A stretch of DNA of 64,000 nt. Origin: DASPWW01 sp963803425. GTDB taxonomy: Bacteria > Actinomycetota > Thermoleophilia > Solirubrobacterales > 70-9. Position numbers and translations under genes: made by a program. The stretch lies in NCBI GenBank assembly GCA_963803425.1, contig CAWDMA010000001.1, positions 1,240,001-1,304,000 of the forward strand. Reading direction: 5' to 3'. Shown here piece after piece: positions 60,782 through 64,000 of the stretch. Below the pieces are notes generated by a model. That model searched no databases. It worked only from the letters and a program-made list of their open reading frames with translations, and was not told the DNA's origin. Every line of letters starts with the position of its first letter. The stretch's first letter is position 1.

Positions 60782-61699
60782 CTAGGCCGGAACCGCGTCC
60801 GTCGCCAGCGGCACCCCGATCGCCTTCAGCCGCCGGTTGAGTGCGTTGAAGGCGAACCGGTTGATCTCGCTCGACTTGTAGCCGACCATCTCCCACTCCT
60901 CGCTCGGGTCCACGCCCTGGGGGACCAGCACGGTGCTGGCGATCGGCAGCAGCTCCATCAGCTTCGCCCGCATCGCCTCCGCCAGCTTCGGGTCGGACTC
61001 GCACGCCTGCTTCAGGAACCAGGTCCCGTAGGCGACGTGGCGGTGCTCGTCGCGGGCGACCTTCTTGAACCCGTCCACGAAGCCGGGGAGCAGGTCGTGC
61101 TCCTCCCAGTAGGCGGTGATGAAGTGCTGGCCCGTCAGCGCCAGCGTCCCCTCGATCACCATGTGGTAGGTGGTGACGAACTCGACCTTCGCCTCGATGT
61201 CGGAGGGGTTCTCGATCAGCTTCCGGCCCGCGTCGACCAGGGAGCGGTCGAACAGCTCCACGAACGCGTCGTTGACGTACTTGCGGACCCGGTCCAGCCG
61301 CCGCTCGATCTCGGGGTCGTCGACGCCGACGACCTCGCGATAGAAGCGGTCGAAGAACTGCATGTGACGGGCCTCGTCGACCTGCTGCGTGGTCAGGAAT
61401 GACTCCTCCTGCTCGTCCTCGTACGCCATCACCAGACCGGAGAACTGCGTCGTCACCCGCTCCTCGCCGATGAAGAAGGACGACAGCAGCCAGAACGCCC
61501 AGTCGCGCTGCTCGGGGTCGAGGCTGCGCCAGTCGTCCGCGTCGCGGCCGAAGTCGATCTCGTGCGAGACCCAGTTCTGCTTCTCCCACAGCTCGTACAG
61601 CTGCTGGGGGGCGAGCAGCTGCAGCTTGCGCGCCTGCTCGTCGGAGGCGAGCGTGCCGGGGTCGCCCTGGCTGGTCAGGTCGAGGAGGCTGGCGGGCAT
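60782..61699 (-). CDS. R2-like ferritin-fold di-iron protein
   Basis: 305 aa from ATG 61699, ribosome site AAAGGAG. Related to ribonucleotide reductase small subunits. Ligand set readable: EER around 79-81, E109/H112 in DEARH, E183 in IEGTLALTG, E218/H221 in DEHRH. The radical-tyrosine position four residues after H112 is Phe116, and no NrdA gene is nearby, so it is unlikely to be a classic class Ia R2; R2-like ligand-binding oxidase is the better guess. First gene of a unit with the hydrolase and divergent from tetR. Confidence 0.8.
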   Translation of the reverse strand: MPASLLDLTSQGDPGTLASDEQARKLQLLAPQQLYELWEKQNWVSHEIDFGRDADDWRSLDPEQRDWAFWLLSSFFIGEERVTTQFSGLVMAYEDEQEESFLTTQQVDEARHMQFFDRFYREVVGVDDPEIERRLDRVRKYVNDAFVELFDRSLVDAGRKLIENPSDIEAKVEFVTTYHMVIEGTLALTGQHFITAYWEEHDLLPGFVDGFKKVARDEHRHVAYGTWFLKQACESDPKLAEAMRAKLMELLPIASTVLVPQGVDPSEEWEMVGYKSSEINRFAFNALNRRLKAIGVPLATDAVPA

Positions 61700-61752
61700 C
61701 GTTGCTCCTTTGCGTCTCGATGGGCTCCGGCGCACGCACCGTACCACGGATC

Positions 61753-61792
61753 AGACACTGTGTCTAACAATATGTCTAGGGGGCGGTAGAAT
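61753..61792. promoter_or_regulatory. TetR operator and tetR promoter
   Basis: AGACACTGTGTCT (61753-61765) is an inverted repeat with 6-bp arms. TGTCTA recurs 12 bases later (61773-61778), giving an extra half site. -10 box TAGAAT (61787-61792) is 7 bases before the TTG start at 61800. The region lies between divergent tetR and the R2-like gene. Confidence 0.6.
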
Positions 61793-61799
61793 CCCTGTC

Positions 61800-62399
61800 T
61801 TGGCGGTGCTCTCCAGATCCAGGCCCGGCGCCAGCGCCCGTCGGCTCGAGGCGGAGCGCGGGTTCCTCGCCGCGACCGAGGCGCTGCTCGACCAGGGCAA
61901 CTCCTACGCGCAGCTGAGCGTGGAGCGGATCGCGTCGCGGGCAGGGCGGCCCCGCACGGCGTTCTACCTCTACTTCCGCGACAAGCGCGAGCTGCTGATG
62001 AGGCTGACGGAGTCCGTCGCCGAGACGCTGTATGCGGAGGCCGACCGGTGGTGGAGCGGGAGCCGGGGCCGCGAGGACATCCGCCCCACGGTGGCGGCGA
62101 TGCTAGGCACGTGGCAGGAGCACGTCAGCGTGCTGCGCGCCGTCGTCGAGGCGTCCACGTACGACGCCGAGATCGGCGAGTACTGGCGCGGGCTCGTGCA
62201 GCGCTTCGTCGACGAGACCGAGCGACGCCTGGTCGAGGAGGGCGAGGAGCCGCAGGCGGGTGCGGCGAAGGCGTTCGTGCTGTCCTGGATGATGGCTCAC
62301 TCCTGCTACCAGCAGGCCGTCCGCGGGGCGTCGCTCCGGGACGATGCGTTCCGGGATGCACTCGTGCAGACGATGGAACGCAGCATCTACAACCCCTGA
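61800..62399 (+). CDS. TetR family transcriptional regulator
   Basis: 199 aa from TTG (GTG 61806 is an alternative giving 197). N-terminal HTH: LEAERGFLAATEALLDQGNSYAQLSVERIASRAGRPRTAFYLYFRDKRELL. The C-terminal ligand domain (about 65-195) is typical in size. It probably autoregulates and represses the divergent R2-like/hydrolase genes through the palindrome at its promoter. No Shine-Dalgarno; leaderless by the -10 spacing. Confidence 0.9.
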   Translation: MAVLSRSRPGASARRLEAERGFLAATEALLDQGNSYAQLSVERIASRAGRPRTAFYLYFRDKRELLMRLTESVAETLYAEADRWWSGSRGREDIRPTVAAMLGTWQEHVSVLRAVVEASTYDAEIGEYWRGLVQRFVDETERRLVEEGEEPQAGAAKAFVLSWMMAHSCYQQAVRGASLRDDAFRDALVQTMERSIYNP

Positions 62400-62407
62400 C
62401 ATCAATT

Positions 62408-62445
62408 CCGCTCGCGTGCTCCGCTTCGCGTCCGCGCGCGAGCGG
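62408..62445 (-). repeat. Hairpin repeat copy R9 (inverted) between tetR and rpmF
   Basis: Arms CCGCTCGCG (62408-62416) and CGCGAGCGG (62437-62445), perfect, core on the minus strand. 3' flank on that strand AATTGATGTC. Confidence 0.9.
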
Positions 62446-62479
62446 GTCGCTGCAGGGACGGGTGTTTTCGGTTTTCTCC

Positions 62480-62494
62480 TACCATGCTGTCCGC
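62480..62494 (+). promoter_or_regulatory. -10 box of rpmF operon
   Basis: TACCAT (62480-62485), 9 bases before ATG 62495; same box as that before rpmB (48573-48578). Confidence 0.45.
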
Positions 62495-62716
62495 ATGGCG
62501 GTTCCGAAGAAGAGGACTTCCTCGGCCCGGCGCGATTCGCGGCGGGCGCACGACGCGCGCAGCGCGCCGCGCCTGAACGAGTGCCCCCAGTGCCACAGCC
62601 CCCGGCTCCCGCACCGGGTGTGCCCGGTGTGCGGCACCTACGCGGGGCGCGAGGTCGTCAAGCACGAGATCAGCGAGCCGACGCCGACGGAGCCGGCAGC
62701 CCCCGAGGACGAGTAG
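62495..62716 (+). CDS. rpmF: 50S ribosomal protein L32
   Basis: 73 aa. MAVPKKRTSSARRDSRRAHDA and the zinc site CPQCHSPRLPHRVCPVCG are L32. The C-terminal tail (TPTEPAAPEDE) is acidic and longer than the core. Directly followed by plsX with no spacer. The L32-PlsX-ACP order couples translation and lipid synthesis genes in many bacteria. Confidence 0.95.
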   Translation: MAVPKKRTSSARRDSRRAHDARSAPRLNECPQCHSPRLPHRVCPVCGTYAGREVVKHEISEPTPTEPAAPEDE

Positions 62717-63859
62717 ATGGCGCAGGCTCCGAGCGCGCCGGCGGCCACCGCGAGCACCGCTGCGGCCGCCGCGCCGGCGCAGCCCGCGCCCGTCCCGCCC
62801 ACAGGGCAGCTGACGATCGCGCTCGACACCTGTGGCGCGGACCAGGGCCCGAGGGTGATGGCGGAGGCCGCGAAGGCGGTCTCCAAGCAGGGGATCCGGG
62901 TGCGCGCATTCGGCCGCCGCGCCGACATCGCCCCGCTGGTCGGGATCGAGCGTGTCGAGGTGCGCGCCGCTGAGGAAGCGATCTCGAACGACGAGGAGCC
63001 CGTCCGCGCGGTGCACGAGAAGCCGAGCTCCTCGATCGTGCTGGCGGCGAAGGACGTCGCCGAGGGCCACTCGCACGCGCTCGTCAGCGCCGGATCGACG
63101 GGCGCGGCGCTGGCCGCGTCGGTGTTCTCGATGCGGCGCCTGCGCGGGGTCCACCGCCCCGCGATCGCCGTCCAGCTCCCGCTTCCCGAGCGGCCCTCCG
63201 AGCACGTGCTGCTGCTCGACGCCGGCGCCAACAGCGAGAACCGCCCCCAGCACCTCGTCCAGTTCGCATATCTCGGCTCCGCCTTCAGCGAGGCGGTGCT
63301 CGACGTGGAGCGGCCGCGCGTCGCCCTGCTGTCGGTCGGCGAGGAGTCCAAGAAGGGCACGCAGTCGGTCGTGGCGGCGCACGAGGCGCTCGCCGGGGCG
63401 GACGGGATCGAGTTCATCGGAAACGTCGAGGGGCGGGATCTGGCCGAGGGCGCCGCCGACGTGGTCGTCACCGACGGCTTCACCGGCAACGTCGCCCTGA
63501 AGACGATGGAGGGGACGGCGAATGCAGTCGGCGGGGCCGTTCGCGGCGCCGCCCGCTCCGGCGTCTTCTCGGCGCTCGGGGGGCTGCTCATGTACCGCTC
63601 CCTGAAACGGCTCCGCCGGGACCTCAACCCGGACACGACCGGCGGCGCGATCCTGCTGGGGCTGCGCGGCGTGACGGTGATCGCCCACGGGAGCTCGGGC
63701 GCGGAGGGGATCGCGAACGCGATCCGGCTGGCCGAGCGCAGCGTCCGGGAGCGGGCCGTGCAGCGCACCGCCGATCTGCTGGAGCGCTCGGGAGCCAGCC
63801 GCGCCGCGGTCCGCGCCAGCCTGGAGCGGGAGAGGTCCTCGGGTGAGGATGACGCGTGA
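62717..63859 (+). CDS. plsX: Phosphate acyltransferase PlsX
   Basis: Makes acyl-phosphate from acyl-ACP for phospholipid synthesis. 380 aa. A low-complexity Ala/Pro N-terminus (about 30 aa) precedes the core. The usual nucleotide-like motif LDxMGGDxxP reads LDTCGADQGP, an uncommon variant (Met to Cys, Gly to Ala). SAGSTGAALA, LDAGANSENRPQHLVQFA, DGFTGNVALKTMEG and LNPDTTGGAILLGLRGV are conserved. The FakA-type kinase at 48.9 kb would use the same acyl-phosphate branch. Overlaps acpP by 11 bases. Confidence 0.93.
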   Translation: MAQAPSAPAATASTAAAAAPAQPAPVPPTGQLTIALDTCGADQGPRVMAEAAKAVSKQGIRVRAFGRRADIAPLVGIERVEVRAAEEAISNDEEPVRAVHEKPSSSIVLAAKDVAEGHSHALVSAGSTGAALAASVFSMRRLRGVHRPAIAVQLPLPERPSEHVLLLDAGANSENRPQHLVQFAYLGSAFSEAVLDVERPRVALLSVGEESKKGTQSVVAAHEALAGADGIEFIGNVEGRDLAEGAADVVVTDGFTGNVALKTMEGTANAVGGAVRGAARSGVFSALGGLLMYRSLKRLRRDLNPDTTGGAILLGLRGVTVIAHGSSGAEGIANAIRLAERSVRERAVQRTADLLERSGASRAAVRASLERERSSGEDDA

Positions 63860-64000
63860 TCAGGTCGTCGAGAAGGTGCGCGACCACCTCGCCACCGAGC
63901 TCGGCGCCGATCGAGCCCAGATCCAGGAAGGCACCAACCTCCGCGACGATCTCGACGCCGACTCGCTCGACCTGTACGAGCTCGTGATGGAGCTCGAGGA
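63849..64000 (+). CDS. acpP: Acyl carrier protein (3'-truncated by window edge)
   Basis: The visible 50 codons read MTRDQVVEKVRDHLATEL, GADRAQIQEGTNLRDDL, DADSLDLYELVMELE. The DSLD motif holds the Ser that takes 4'-phosphopantetheine. ATG 63849 lies within the plsX end; GTG 63843 is an alternative. Follows plsX as in many bacteria; rnc (RNase III) would be expected next. Confidence 0.9.
   Translation, partial: MTRDQVVEKVRDHLATELGADRAQIQEGTNLRDDLDADSLDLYELVMELE

Overview
The window is a gene-dense, very GC-rich stretch of bacterial chromosome with ATG/GTG/TTG starts, four-base ATGA/GTGA gene overlaps and almost no spacer DNA. The gene order rpmB-fakA-recG-rsmD-coaD-(SepIVA-like)-DUF177-rpmF-plsX-acpP, the folded-in soxDAGB-fhs operon, and several secreted proteins ending in lysine-rich beta domains suggest a high-GC actinobacterium, most likely of the Thermoleophilia (Solirubrobacterales-like) lineage. 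That placement is an inference. No rRNA, tRNA, CRISPR array, phage or transposase gene was seen.

Layout. 1-6.9 kb: end of soxD, then soxA, soxG, soxB and fhs, a sarcosine demethylation and folate C1 operon. 7-9 kb: a frameshifted secreted beta-helix protein. 9.2-13.5 kb: TrkA (frameshifted)/TrkH potassium uptake and a FetAB-type exporter; then a DHA2 drug exporter and trpS. 16.3-22.3 kb: two secreted lysine-tailed proteins around scpA-scpB-rluB-aroH-hisC. 22.3-26.1 kb: aroF-tyrA-aroA, preceded by a previously unannotated leader peptide rich in Tyr/Trp/Phe codons and a long inverted repeat (candidate aromatic attenuator). 26-39 kb: housekeeping block cmk-der-DUF3352-metK, priA, def-fmt-rsmB-zinc ribbon-rpe. 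39-45 kb: remnant of a surface protein, then a minus-strand operon for a glycosyltransferase, a flippase and a K+/H+ antiporter, with a divergent sugar epimerase. 45-48.6 kb: riboflavin operon ribD-ribE-ribBA-ribH, with a perfect palindrome on its promoter and no visible FMN riboswitch. 48.6-64 kb: rpmB to acpP, interrupted by secreted proteins, an SDR/methyltransferase pair, and an alpha/beta hydrolase plus R2-like di-iron oxidase divergent from a TetR regulator.

Two things go beyond gene calling. First, a family of interspersed hairpin repeats (ten copies) has a fixed core, GGACGCGAAGCGGAG, framed by arms that differ from copy to copy but remain complementary. All copies lie at gene junctions; some have rewritten the C-terminus of a protein or sit against a start codon. 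Second, many operon-first genes lack a Shine-Dalgarno sequence and carry a TANNNT box 5-10 bases before the start codon, the signature of leaderless transcription.

Three genes carry an apparent +1 base in or next to a short same-base run (near 8126, 9741 and 39380). These may be true lesions or sequence errors, and raw reads would decide.
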